Assembly (NCBI GenBank): GCA_963422445.2 | Contig: OY729512.2 | Location: 2,666,001 to 2,730,000, forward strand | Direction of reading: 5' to 3' | DNA length: 64,000 nt | Source of the DNA: G963422445 sp963422445 | GTDB lineage: Bacteria > Pseudomonadota > Alphaproteobacteria > Thalassobaculales > Thalassobaculaceae | In this document: positions 49,640 to 58,634 of the stretch, piece after piece | Layout: each line of letters starts with the position of its first letter | How positions within the stretch are numbered: position 1 is the first letter of the stretch | The notes under the pieces: model-generated | What the model was told of the DNA's origin: nothing | The model's input: the letters and a program-made list of their open reading frames with translations, nothing else | Database searches by the model: none | Program-made: the position numbers and the translations under genes

Positions 49640-50211
49640 GCGCGGGGTGGCGCCAGTGGCGACGGCGAGGCGGGTGTGGGCGAGGGGCTGAGGCCCGGCG
49701 CGCAGCAGAACCTGCAAACCCGGCCAGCGGCGGCGCAATGGCGACACGATCCGCGCCACTTCCCCGACCGCTCCGGCCGCGGCGTCGATGTTGGCGCGGC
49801 GCAGCTTCGCGGCCAGCAGGTGACGCCCGCAGAACACATACAGCGGCAGGTAGCAGGAGCCGCGATAGCAGCCGTGGCAGAAGCGGCACCACCCGCTGCC
49901 CCGCCAGCGTGTGCACCTCGTGCTCGATCAGGCGCGGATCGCGATGGTCGGTGAAACAGGCGGCAAAACGCTCGATCGAGGCCACCGCCCGATCCGTTTC
50001 CCCGAGCCGCAACGCGCCCGCGTCCGAACTCAGCGTCCCGCCATCGAACGACGCCACCACCGAACGCCCCCCGATCGCCTGGAAACCGAACGATGCCGCG
50101 CTACACTGCGTTTGCATCGGGAAACCCCTCTATCCTTAGCTATGTCCTTGTCAAAGAACACTATCTTACAGACAGAACCCCGATGCACCTGCCCGGTATG
50201 AGAAATCCGGG
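49640..50211 (-). mobile_element. IS1380-family element, second copy, internally deleted
   Basis: The right terminus is present (inverse of CCCGGATTTCTCATACCGGG, ending at 50211). Sequence similarity to the complete copy stops near 49645, so the left part of the element and its terminus are missing. Confidence 0.85.
49645..50117 (-). pseudogene. IS1380 transposase remnant
   Basis: From ATG 50117 it follows the complete copy for about 80 residues (SSDAGALRLGETDRAVASIE and RDPRLIEHEVHTLAGQRV). It jumps by deletion to the stretch YLPLYVFCGRHLLAAKL in another frame, reaches LQVLLRA, and jumps again to LAHTRLAVATGAT before leaving the family. At least two internal deletions have removed most of the catalytic core. 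Confidence 0.88.
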
Positions 50212-50636
50212 CTAGCTGACGCCGACGAATGCATGATTTGCGGCACATCGCGAAAAATCCTGCAGAATCGTCAAACGTTTAGGTTGTTTTGTACAATGGG
50301 CAGGACGCCGCTCACCATACAACCACGCGCCGTGAACCAGGGCGTCGGCAGCATAACCCGTGTCAGACTTGGGCAGTTACCTGCGTTCATCGATAACCTG
50401 TTGCAGTCACTGGCGGCCGGTTGGAGGTCGTGCCTGACGGATGATGACGCTTGATAGTCCGGTGAGACGTGCGGGGAGCGTTTCCAGTTTGCGGCTTTCG
50501 GTTTCTACCAGATGGTGCCGATATGGCAGAGGCATCATCCGGCACGGATTCTCTTTGCAAAAGATCTTGCCACCTCCCGAACAGCGTCATAGAGTGCGAC
50601 TGCGAATCACTCGCAGCATCATTAGGACGGGAACTG
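50212..50636. other. intergenic, no gene supported
   Basis: Between the IS1380 remnant and bfd. The open frame containing bfd extends back to 50469, but its first 56 codons have no Bfd similarity. The bfd promoter is probably here. Confidence 0.4.
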
Positions 50637-50825
50637 GTGTATATTTGTTTCTGCAATGCAATCCGCGATTCCGAAATTCGCGAACTCGCCATGCAGGGTG
50701 TACGCACCGCTGAAGCGATCCACGGACATTGCGGATGTGAACCGAATTGCTGGAGTTGTTTCGAGGATATTCAACAGATCCTTGATGGTGAATGGGTATT
50801 TGCCGGTGTCACGCAGGGTCCGTGA
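50637..50825 (+). CDS. bfd: bacterioferritin-associated ferredoxin
   Basis: 62 residues from GTG 50637 with AGGACGG upstream, the normal Bfd length. The [2Fe-2S] ligands are the CFC pair at the start (VYICFCNAIRDSEIRELAMQ) and the later Cys group in HCGCEPNCWSC; one Cys is extra to the usual four. Bfd binds bacterioferritin and delivers electrons that release iron from the core. The 3' ends of bfd and bfr overlap by 17 bp in convergent orientation. Confidence 0.88.
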   Translation: MYICFCNAIRDSEIRELAMQGVRTAEAIHGHCGCEPNCWSCFEDIQQILDGEWVFAGVTQGP

Positions 50826-51282
50826 AGGACTGCAGGAAATTCTCCACGCCGACTTTTTCGATAAGACCGAGTTGGGTTTCCAGCCAGTCAATATGTTCTT
50901 CCTCGCTTTCCGGGATCGAGACGAAAAGCCCCCGCGAGACATAATCGCCAACGCTTTCGCAATGGGCTGTAGCGGCGATCAGGTCGTCGCGTGACCGCAA
51001 TTCCAGCCGAAGGTCGCACTCCAAGGCTTCCTTGACAGTCTCGCCGATCTGCAGTCGGCCGAGATCCTGCAGGTTGGGCAGTCCCTCAAGAAAGAGAATG
51101 CGTTCAATGAGCCGGTCCGCATGCTTCATTTCGTCGAGTGATTCACGGTACTCGATTGCATCGAGCTTACCGAACCCCCAGTTCTTGAACATCCGTGCGT
51201 GAAGGAAATACTGGTTGATCGCAGTCATTTCGTTTTTCAGAACGATGTTCAGATGTCCGATGACATTCTTGTCTCCCTGCAT
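50809..51282 (-). CDS. bfr: bacterioferritin
   Basis: 157 residues from ATG 51282 (CGGAGG upstream). The ferroxidase ligands are visible in LKNEMTAINQYFLHARMF (Glu), YRESLDEMKHADRLIERILF (Glu and His), DLRLELRSRDDLIAA (Glu) and PESEEEHIDWLETQLG (Glu and His). The Met of DEMKHAD is the haem ligand in bacterioferritins. It stores iron as a 24-mer in the cytoplasm. Confidence 0.96.
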   Translation of the reverse strand: MQGDKNVIGHLNIVLKNEMTAINQYFLHARMFKNWGFGKLDAIEYRESLDEMKHADRLIERILFLEGLPNLQDLGRLQIGETVKEALECDLRLELRSRDDLIAATAHCESVGDYVSRGLFVSIPESEEEHIDWLETQLGLIEKVGVENFLQSFTDPA

Positions 51283-51450
51283 GGGAACCTCCGCTCTGAG
51301 TATCGGGCCAATTGCCGACTGGATCAATCACATTATGTCATAAATGGGCGGCAGTGAACAGAAATGCAATATGCGGTTCCGGGAAGGAGCAATGCGGGAG
51401 GCCTGGTGTGCTAGCCGACATCTGTCCTGACGCAGGCAAGGCGGCGATCT

Positions 51451-51801
51451 ATGGTTGAGGAAGCCGGTCTCGCCAGCCAGTGGGCCAGACTAAGGTGCGA
51501 CAAACTCGAACAGCGCCGGATCGACAACATCATCACGGCCCTGCAGTCATCGGCACGGAGCTTGCGAGGATATCTGCAAAGGCGCTGGTGACTTCAGAAA
51601 CAATGCCTGCCGCGTGCGATGTGCGACAGTCCGGAGCATGGAGAGCTCTGCATTACAACCAAGGTCATCGGAGGCGCTTGCAAGGTCGTGAACAGCCGTC
51701 TCAAACGCGGCGGGGTGCATTGGACCGTTGATGGCGCGAATGTCATCACTTCGCTGCGATGCAGCATCATGTCGAACCGGTTCGGCGACCTACGGGAATA
51801 G
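51451..51801 (+). pseudogene. ISKra4-like transposase C-terminal remnant
   Basis: In one frame: ARLRCDKLEQRRIDNIITAL then QSSARSLRGYLQRRW and a stop. In the next: GACKVVNSRLKRGGVHWTVD and GANVITSLRCSIMSNRF, which resemble the conserved end (VE.A.KHV...RLK..G..W...GA..IL.LRC) of ISKra4-type transposases. The rest is absent. The 1.5 kb IS inserted 22 bp after the end. Confidence 0.6.
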
Positions 51802-51823
51802 CGTGTCGACAAAAATGAATCTT

Positions 51824-53320
51824 GAGCTTCTTGCAAAATTGCCGGCCCGACCGGTTTTTTGCCTTGTCGAGGCTGATTTTGTTGTCGAGGGCCTGGGTTT
51901 CGGGGCCACCTCGTGGTATGTTGTGTTTCCACAACAACAAGATACCGAGGAGGTGACCCCGATGACCCTTGGCTCGACCCTATCCGATCTCTGGCGCCGA
52001 TTTCAAGGGGAACTTTTCCCTGCGTTGGCCGAGGCGGTCGGTCCTCTCCTGGAGACGCACAAGCGTTTCGTGACAGCTCTCGATCTCGTCAAGGTGGAGG
52101 GCTTCGTCGATGGGGTGTGGACCGGTCCGGGTCGGCCCCGGGAGGATCGCCAGGCGCTGGCCCGTGGCTTCATCGCCAAGGCGGTATGGGGTCTGCCGAC
52201 GACCCGCCACCTGATCGACAGGCTCAAGGTGGACCCGACGTTGCGCCGACTGTGCGGCTGGTCGCGTGTCGCGGAGATCTCGCGTGAAGCGACGTTTTCG
52301 CGGGCGTTTGCCGAATGGTCGCAGTCCCGTCTTCCGGAGAGGATGCACGCGGCTCTGGTTGCAGAGACACTGGGCGACGCGCTCATCGGCCACGTGTCGC
52401 GGGACCCGACGGCCATCGAGGCCCGGGAGACGCCGGCCCCGAAGCCGAAGGCCAGGACGCCGAACCGCAAGCGCGGCCGGCCCCGCAAGGGCGCGGAGAG
52501 GACGAAGGAGCCTGGGCGTCTCGAACAGCAAGCGAACGGGATGGATCTCGATGAGATGCTCGACGCGCTGCCGAAGGTCTGCGATCACGGGGCAAAGAAG
52601 ACTGCCAAGGGGGTCCTGGAGGCTTGGCGCGGTTACAAGCTGCATATCGACACAGCAGACTGCGGGGTGCCGCTGAGTACCGTCCTCACCTCGGCATCCG
52701 TCCATGACAGCCAGGTCGCGATCCCGCTGGCGATGATGACCGCCGGGCGTGTGACCAATCTCTACGATCTCATGGACGCGGCCTATGATGCCAGAGAGAT
52801 CTACCAGATGAGCGAACGGCTTGGCCATGTGCCGATCATCGATGTCAATCCGTGCCGGGACAAGGACCTCAAGGAGGAGCGAGACCGGGAGGCCCGGGCC
52901 CGGCGTGCAATAGGCCATGTCGATCCCGAGACCGTGCGGGTCCGGATCCGGTCCGGTGTCGAGAGGACCAACGCCCGCCTCAAGGATGAGTGTGGCGGGC
53001 GCCATGTCCGCGTCCGTGGACATTCCAAGGTCGCCTGCCATCTCATGTTCGGCATCCTGGCCCTGGCGGCTGACCCGTTGATACGTCTCGCCGTCCCATA
53101 GCGCGCTCCGACAACGCATGCCGACCCTTCGCGGCCCTCTCGAAGAGAGGAACCCGGAGAGGCGTGTCCCGATGTCCATAAAGGTCCCTGTTTGGTCTCA
53201 TCATCTCTGATGAGACACCGCGAATCCATGGATTCCGACCTCCAGGTGCAGAGGTGACCGGGATCAACCGACCGATCCGGGCTCACCGGACCCTGGGGAC
53301 AGGAATTTTGCAAGAGGTTC
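51824..53320 (+). mobile_element. IS5-superfamily element, 1.5 kb, copy A
   Basis: Terminal inverted repeats GAGCTTCTTGCAAAATT (51824) and GAACCTCTTGCAAAATT (inverse, ending 53320). A 4-bp duplication TCTT flanks it (51820-51823 and 53321-53324). It is nearly identical to copy B at 55267, in opposite orientation. Confidence 0.9.
51962..53101 (+). CDS. transposase of the 1.5 kb IS, copy A
   Basis: 379 residues from ATG 51962, preceded by GAGGAGGTG; the longer frame upstream runs through the terminal repeat and is ignored. It has an N-terminal DUF772-like half (ATFSRAFAEWSQSRLPERMH), a basic linker (RTPNRKRGRPRKGAERT), then AWRGYKLHIDTADCGVPLST, TNLYDLMDAAYDAREIYQMS (Asp) and VRIRSGVERTNARLKDECGG (Glu block). 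Intact. Confidence 0.88.
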   Translation: MTLGSTLSDLWRRFQGELFPALAEAVGPLLETHKRFVTALDLVKVEGFVDGVWTGPGRPREDRQALARGFIAKAVWGLPTTRHLIDRLKVDPTLRRLCGWSRVAEISREATFSRAFAEWSQSRLPERMHAALVAETLGDALIGHVSRDPTAIEARETPAPKPKARTPNRKRGRPRKGAERTKEPGRLEQQANGMDLDEMLDALPKVCDHGAKKTAKGVLEAWRGYKLHIDTADCGVPLSTVLTSASVHDSQVAIPLAMMTAGRVTNLYDLMDAAYDAREIYQMSERLGHVPIIDVNPCRDKDLKEERDREARARRAIGHVDPETVRVRIRSGVERTNARLKDECGGRHVRVRGHSKVACHLMFGILALAADPLIRLAVP

Positions 53321-53461
53321 TCTTGATCTGATAATCGCATCGTCCACCCTTCCTGGAAACCCGTGCCTCGTGTGAGCAGGGCGGTTGCCAAGCTCGGGCC
53401 CGAAGGGGTCAGCGCCTAAATGAGTGCGGGTGCGCGGGCGTCAGACCGCGGTGAACATGGC

Positions 53462-53851
53462 TTATTTCAGATCCATTTCAAGAATTGTCATGTTGAAATC
53501 ATAGGAGAGTCTGTCTTCAACCTCTTCATTGTAGACAACACCGAGAAATTCATCATCCAGCACGACATCGGCCGAGTCATTCTTGGTCGTGCGGGCCTTT
53601 ACTGACAGGCCTGCGTTGTTGAACCTAGTCTGAAGGTAGTGTTCGATATCGGCAACATCCGTTGCCTTCACCTGAAGATCATAGGACGTCTCTCCTTCAT
53701 CCACGACCTTGACCAGGACGCCAAGAAACTCACTGTTCAACACGACATCGGCCGAATCGTCCTTGGTCGTACGAGCCTTCACTGACAATCCGGGGTTGTT
53801 GAACCGTGTCCGAAGATAGCGTTCGACACTGGTGATTTCAGTTGCGTTCAC
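53462..53851 (-). CDS. tandem DUF3126 protein
   Basis: 129 residues from GTG 53851, with AAGGGAG upstream. DUF3126 proteins are normally one unit of about 65-70 residues; here two follow each other: SVERYLRTRFNNPGLSVKAR with DDSADVVLNSEFLGVLVKVV, and IEHYLQTRFNNAGLSVKART with DSADVVLDDEFLGVVYNEEV. The second unit keeps the usual ending YDFNMTILEMDL. The function of DUF3126 is unknown. The strong similarity of the halves indicates internal duplication. Confidence 0.82.
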   Translation of the reverse strand: MNATEITSVERYLRTRFNNPGLSVKARTTKDDSADVVLNSEFLGVLVKVVDEGETSYDLQVKATDVADIEHYLQTRFNNAGLSVKARTTKNDSADVVLDDEFLGVVYNEEVEDRLSYDFNMTILEMDLK

Positions 53852-53979
53852 AAGGCGCTCCCTTGTTCTTGATGATATGGCAGGGCTGGCGAACTCGAGC
53901 ATAGGGAAGCGGTAGCGATGCACAAGAGAGAATTGTCCGGGCTATCGGACACCGGCTGGGTTACGCCGCAGATATGGTC

Positions 53980-54882
53980 TCAGGCAAGCCAGTAGGGCCG
54001 CGGACCGTAGATCTCGACCAGGAAATCGACAAAGGCCCGGACCTTGGGCGAAAGGTGCCGATTCGACGGATACACGGCGTAAATGGGCACATCTTCACGG
54101 ACATAGTCCTCGAGAACCGGCAGCAGACGGCCGTCCTGCACATATTTTCCGGTCATGAAGGCCGCCAACATGGCAAGACCACCGCTCGCGAGCACCGTGG
54201 ACAATATGGCGTCGCCATCGTTTATGGATACTGTGCCGGTCGTTCGAATCCGCCGCTCCTTGCCGTCCACGACGAAATGCCAATCATTGATCGGATTGCC
54301 AGGTGGCCAGGTGATCAGGGAATGCTGGAACAGATCTTCGGGCCGTTTCGGAATGCCCCAGTTCTTGAGATACTCGGGCGTTGCGACGATCGAACGGTGG
54401 TTCGGGGCAAGGCGCCGCGCGATCAGGCTAGAGTCTTTCAATTGGGCAATACGTATCGCAAGATCAATGCCCTCATCGACGAGGTCCGCAATCCGATCAT
54501 TGACATGGACCTGCAGTTCGATTTCCGGATACCGATTGACGAAAGCGGGAAGATGCGGTGTGACATGGCGGTTTGTGAAGGTGGACGGGGCTGTGATCCG
54601 CAGCAGACCGCGGGGAACGTTGTGCGATTGGGAAATCGCGACCTCGGCTTCGTCGACCTCGGCGATGATACGCCTGCAACGTTCGTAATAGGCGGATCCG
54701 ACTTCCGTCACGCTAACCCGCCGGGTCGTCCGGTTCAGCAAACGCACGCCGAGCCGGTCTTCAAGCGCCGTCAGCTTCTTGCTCACCACGGAGGGAGAAA
54801 TGTTCAGCGACCGTGCGGCACCGGCAAGACTATCGTTTTCTACGACCGAACAATAGATCTTCATTGCCGTCAGTGTATCCAC
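53980..54882 (-). CDS. LysR-family transcriptional regulator
   Basis: 300 residues from GTG 54882 with CGGAG upstream; an open frame continuing to 55119 runs into repeat DNA and is rejected. The helix-turn-helix is SLAGAARSLNISPSVVSKKL, followed by LEDRLGVRLLNRTTRRVSVT. The effector domain follows, with GLLRITAPSTFTNRHVTPHL and DEGIDLAIRIAQLKDSSLIA, typical of the CrgA/DmlR-like branch. The target is unknown: there is no divergent partner gene, since a MITE and an IS occupy the upstream region. Confidence 0.92.
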   Translation of the reverse strand: MDTLTAMKIYCSVVENDSLAGAARSLNISPSVVSKKLTALEDRLGVRLLNRTTRRVSVTEVGSAYYERCRRIIAEVDEAEVAISQSHNVPRGLLRITAPSTFTNRHVTPHLPAFVNRYPEIELQVHVNDRIADLVDEGIDLAIRIAQLKDSSLIARRLAPNHRSIVATPEYLKNWGIPKRPEDLFQHSLITWPPGNPINDWHFVVDGKERRIRTTGTVSINDGDAILSTVLASGGLAMLAAFMTGKYVQDGRLLPVLEDYVREDVPIYAVYPSNRHLSPKVRAFVDFLVEIYGPRPYWLA

Positions 54883-54982
54883 AGAAGTCTCCGTTTGATG
54901 AGTTTTCCGAAGTCCCGAGGCACGGATCTGTTCGATCTTCATTGATTGTGGCGAAAATGCAATGTTGATCACGGAAGTGCCA

Positions 54983-55175
54983 AGACGATCCCATGCTGAA
55001 TTTGAGTGCCGGTCGAGCGGCGCTTTGACAACATACAGCGAAGTCATTTTCACAAATTGGTCTGTAAACGAGATTGAATCGCTGGAGAAAACGGACTTTT
55101 CTATCTTTTGGGGTAACAATTCATATCACCAAACCTCTTGCCATGGACGCGCTGTTTACAGCGTAGGATCACCGT
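54983..55175. repeat. MITE-like repeat, 193 bp, copy 2
   Basis: Second copy of the unit at 28546. The left terminus is degenerate (GACGATCCCATGC) and the right terminus is GCGTAGGATCACCGT. It lies about 100 bp upstream of the LysR gene and could have altered its promoter. Confidence 0.78.
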
Positions 55176-55266
55176 GCGGAAGTGCGGGGGATCTGGCCGG
55201 CGGCGCAAGGCCTCTGACCTCGAACGCTGCCTGGAGACATGTCATTTATCGGATGTCATCCTTGCT

Positions 55267-56764
55267 GAACCTCTTGCAAAATTCCTGCCCCCGGGGTCCG
55301 GTGATCCCGGACCGGTCGGTTGATCCCGGTCACCTCTGCACCTGGAGGTCGGAATCCATGGATTCGCGGTGTCTCATCAGAGACGATGAGACCAAACAGG
55401 GACCTTTGCGGACATCGGGACACGCCTCTCCGGGCCACTCTCTTCGAGAGGGCCGCGAAGGGTCGGTATGCGTTGTCGGAGCCGCGCTATGGGGCGGCGA
55501 GACGTATCAACTGGTCAGCCGCCAGGGCCAGGATGCCGAACATGAGATGGCAGGCGACCTTGGAATATCCACGGACGCGGACATGGCGCCCGCCAAACTC
55601 ATCCTTGAGGCGGGCGTTTGTCCTCTCGACACCGGACCGGATCCGGACCCGCACGGTCTCGGGATCGACATGGCCTATTGCACGCCGGGCCCGGGCCTCC
55701 CGGTCTCGCTCCTCCTTGAGGTCCTTGTCCCGGCGCCGATTGACATCGATGATCGGCACATGGCCAAGCCGTTCGCTCATCTGGTAGATCTCCCTGGCAT
55801 CATAGGCCGCGTCCATGAGATCGTAGAGATTGGTCACACGCCCGGCGGTCATCATCGCCAGCGGGATCGCGACCGGGCTGTCATGGACGGATGCCGAGGT
55901 GAGGACGGTCCTCAGCGGCACCCCGCAGTCTGCTGTGTCGATATGCAGCTTGTAACCGCGCCAAGCCTCCATGACCCCCTTGGCAGTCTTCTTTGCCCCG
56001 TGATCGCAGACCTTCGGCATCGCGTCGAGCATCTCATCGAGATCCATCCCGTTCGCTTGCTGTTCGAGACGCCCAGGCTCCTTCGTCCTCTCCGCGCCCT
56101 TGCGGGGCCGGCCGCGCTTGCGGTTCGGCGTCCTGGCCTTCGGCTTCGGGGCCGGCGTCTCCCGGGCCTCGATGGCCGTCGGGTCCCTCGACACGTGGCC
56201 GATGAGCGCATCGCCCAGTGTCTCTGCAACCAGAGCCGCGTGCATCCTCTCCGGAAGACGGGACTGCGACCATTCGGCAAACGCCCGCGAAAACGTCGCT
56301 TCACTCGGGATCTTCGCGACACGCGACCAGCCGCACAGTCGGCGCAACGTCGGGTCCACCTTGAGCCTGTCGATCAGGTGGCGGGTCGTCGGCAGATCCC
56401 ATACCGCCTTGGCGATGACGCCACGGGCCAGCGCCCGGCGATCCTCCCGGGGCCGACCCGGACCGGTCCACACCCCATCGACGAAGCCCTCCACCTTGAC
56501 GAGATCGAGAGCTGTCACGAAGCGCTTGTGCGTCTCCAGGAGAGGACCGACCGCCTCGGCCAACGCAGGGAAAAGGTCCCCTTGAAATCGGTGCCAGAGA
56601 TCGGATAGGGTCGAGCCAAGGGTCATCGGGGTCACCTCCTCGGTATCTTGTTGTTGTGGAAACACAACATACCACGAGGTGGCCCCGAAACCCAGGCCCT
56701 CGACAACAAAATCAGCCTCGAGAAGGCAAAAAACCGGTCGGGCCGGCAATTTTGCAAGAAGCTC
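55267..56764 (-). mobile_element. IS5-superfamily element, 1.5 kb, copy B (inverted relative to copy A)
   Basis: The same terminal repeats as copy A, ending GAACCTCTTGCAAAATT (55267) and the inverse of GAGCTTCTTGCAAAATT (56764). It has its own 4-bp duplication TGCT (55263-55266 and 56765-56768), so it inserted independently. Confidence 0.9.
55487..56626 (-). CDS. transposase of the 1.5 kb IS, copy B
   Basis: 379 residues from ATG 56626, differing from copy A at only about a dozen positions (for example LWHRFQGDLF for LWRRFQGELF, and DVNRRRDKD for DVNPCRDKD). The catalytic blocks are the same and there is no interruption. The two intact copies suggest recent activity of this IS. Confidence 0.88.
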   Translation of the reverse strand: MTLGSTLSDLWHRFQGDLFPALAEAVGPLLETHKRFVTALDLVKVEGFVDGVWTGPGRPREDRRALARGVIAKAVWDLPTTRHLIDRLKVDPTLRRLCGWSRVAKIPSEATFSRAFAEWSQSRLPERMHAALVAETLGDALIGHVSRDPTAIEARETPAPKPKARTPNRKRGRPRKGAERTKEPGRLEQQANGMDLDEMLDAMPKVCDHGAKKTAKGVMEAWRGYKLHIDTADCGVPLRTVLTSASVHDSPVAIPLAMMTAGRVTNLYDLMDAAYDAREIYQMSERLGHVPIIDVNRRRDKDLKEERDREARARRAIGHVDPETVRVRIRSGVERTNARLKDEFGGRHVRVRGYSKVACHLMFGILALAADQLIRLAAP

Positions 56765-56865
56765 TGCTGATATAGGATTAGCCAATGGCGGAAGTCATCA
56801 GTGTATCAGGATGTCAGGCCTCGTCTGACGCCATCCGGTAGCGCGGCAACAGAGAGGACCCCGCA

Positions 56866-58008
56866 ATGGCACACAACCACGGCCAACGGCCCGAAACTCT
56901 GCTGGCGCAGGCACTCGGCGATATCGACCCGGAAACCGGTGCGCTGGTGCCGCCGATACATGCTGCCACTACTTATGAGCGTGACCCGGATAACGCGTAT
57001 CGCCGGGGATACAGTTACATCAGGACCAACCATCCAACCGGCCGGAAGGTCGAGGCCCTGCTGACCGCCCTGGAAGGTGGCGCAGATTCAATGGTTCTGG
57101 CCTCCGGCATGGCCGCCGTGACATTGCCATTCCTGACCCTGAAGCCGGGCGACCATGTGATCGCGCAAACGGTCATGTATTGGGGCGTCCGTCAATGGCT
57201 CGACGGGTTCGCTGACCAGTGGGGCGTGACCGTTGATCATGTGGCCCCCGGAGACCTTGATGCGCTGCAGGCACGGCTGCGGACCGGGCAAACCCGGATG
57301 GTCTGGATCGAAACCCCGGCCAATCCGACATTCGATTGTGTCGATATCGCTGCGACAGCCGATCTTGCTCATCCGGCCGGAGCCCGACTTTGTGTCGACT
57401 CAACGGTCGCGACGCCGGTCCTGACTCGCCCGTTGCAACTCGGCGCCGACCTCGTCATGCATTCGGCAACCAAATATCTGAACGGCCACAGCGATGTCCT
57501 GGCTGGCGCCATTGTCGCGGCGAAAGACGATGACTGGTGGGCAAAGCTCAAACATCTGCATGCACAGCACGGCGCCGTGCTCGGACCGATGGACGCTTGG
57601 CTGTTGCTGCGCGGAATGCGAACCCTGCATTTGCGGGTTCGCCAATCCTCGGAGAATGCATTGGCGATCGCCAGGCATTTCAATGGCCACCCGACCATCA
57701 CCTCGGTGCTCTATCCCGGATTGCCGGACGCACCGGGCCACGATATCGCAGTACGGCAGATGTCTGGCGGTTTTGGCGGCATGCTGTCGATCCGCTTTGC
57801 CGGCGGCATTGACGCCGCCATTGGCGTTGCCGCTCGGCTCAGGACGTTCAAGCGCGCCACATCGCTTGGCGGCGTCGAAAGTCTGGTCGAACACCGGGCC
57901 TCCGTCGAAGGTGAAGGGACGCCGGTTCCGGACGACCTGCTGCGGTTCTCCATCGGATGCGAACATGTCGATGACTTGATCAGCGATCTCGAACAGGCAA
58001 TCGGATGA
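56866..58008 (+). CDS. trans-sulfuration family PLP enzyme (cystathionine gamma-synthase/beta-lyase type)
   Basis: 380 residues. Motifs are PPIHAATTYERDPDNAYRRG near the N-terminus, NHPTGRKVEALLTALEGGAD, LASGMAAVTLPFLTLKPGDH, MVWIETPANPTFDCVDI and LVMHSATKYLNGHSDVLAGA with the PLP Lys. SLGGVESLVEHRAS is at the usual C-terminal place. The exact reaction (cystathionine synthesis, cleavage, or methionine gamma-lysis) cannot be read. It starts about 100 bp after IS copy B. Confidence 0.92.
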   Translation: MAHNHGQRPETLLAQALGDIDPETGALVPPIHAATTYERDPDNAYRRGYSYIRTNHPTGRKVEALLTALEGGADSMVLASGMAAVTLPFLTLKPGDHVIAQTVMYWGVRQWLDGFADQWGVTVDHVAPGDLDALQARLRTGQTRMVWIETPANPTFDCVDIAATADLAHPAGARLCVDSTVATPVLTRPLQLGADLVMHSATKYLNGHSDVLAGAIVAAKDDDWWAKLKHLHAQHGAVLGPMDAWLLLRGMRTLHLRVRQSSENALAIARHFNGHPTITSVLYPGLPDAPGHDIAVRQMSGGFGGMLSIRFAGGIDAAIGVAARLRTFKRATSLGGVESLVEHRASVEGEGTPVPDDLLRFSIGCEHVDDLISDLEQAIG

Positions 58009-58104
58009 CACCGGACAGCAGGGCATTCATCAATGATGATTTCCCGGCTGGAAAATGCCTATAATCTGACAGTGGTGCCTGATGCACCTGCCGTGGAGAG
58101 TCAT

Positions 58105-58596
58105 ATGGTAAACAGCCTGCAGGATATGGCGGCTGACATCGGTGCTCTGCTGAAGGAACGCAAACACACGGTGGCAGTCTCGGAATCCTCGACCGGAGGC
58201 TTGGTATCGGCCGCTTTGCTCGCGGTTCCCGGCGCTTCGGCCTATTTCATGGGTGGTGGCGTGATCTACACCCACCGGGCGCGCGAAACCCTTCTGGAAA
58301 TCGATTTCAACGACCATCCCGGTGTCAGGTCGTCAAGCGAGCCTTATGCCGCGCTTGCCGCCGCGGCCATCCGCGGCCGCCTCGGTACCGTCTGGGGCGT
58401 TGCCGAAACGGGAGCCGCAGGGCCAGCGGGAAATCGCTACGGCGACTCGGCCGGACATACCTGCATTGCCGTCGCTGGCCCTGCCGAACGGGTGCTGACG
58501 CTCGAAACCGGGCTGTCGGATCGCGAACGCAATATGTGGCTGTTCGCTGAAAAAACCCTTGCGGTTCTTCAGGAAACGATTCGCGCCGCCGCCTGA
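58105..58596 (+). CDS. CinA C-terminal domain protein (nicotinamide-nucleotide amidase type)
   Basis: 163 residues from ATG 58105 with GGAGAG upstream, the usual size of a stand-alone PncC; the frame also extends to 58033. Motifs are HTVAVSESSTGGLVSAALLA, FMGGGVIYTHRARETLLEID and GVAETGAAGPAGNRYGDSAG. PncC deamidates nicotinamide mononucleotide in NAD recycling. It follows the trans-sulfuration gene on the same strand. Confidence 0.88.
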   Translation: MVNSLQDMAADIGALLKERKHTVAVSESSTGGLVSAALLAVPGASAYFMGGGVIYTHRARETLLEIDFNDHPGVRSSSEPYAALAAAAIRGRLGTVWGVAETGAAGPAGNRYGDSAGHTCIAVAGPAERVLTLETGLSDRERNMWLFAEKTLAVLQETIRAAA

Positions 58597-58634
58597 CCAC
58601 GGTCGGCGCCAGGACGACTGAAGGGAGATGACGG

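Noticed and set aside
51480..51731. 83-codon plus frame upstream of IS copy A
   Set aside because: Out of frame with the ISKra4-like remnant that explains the region; no ordered protein features.
54883..55119. N-terminal extension of the LysR frame
   Set aside because: It runs through the MITE-like repeat and has no LysR similarity; the GTG with ribosome site at 54882 fits the family start.
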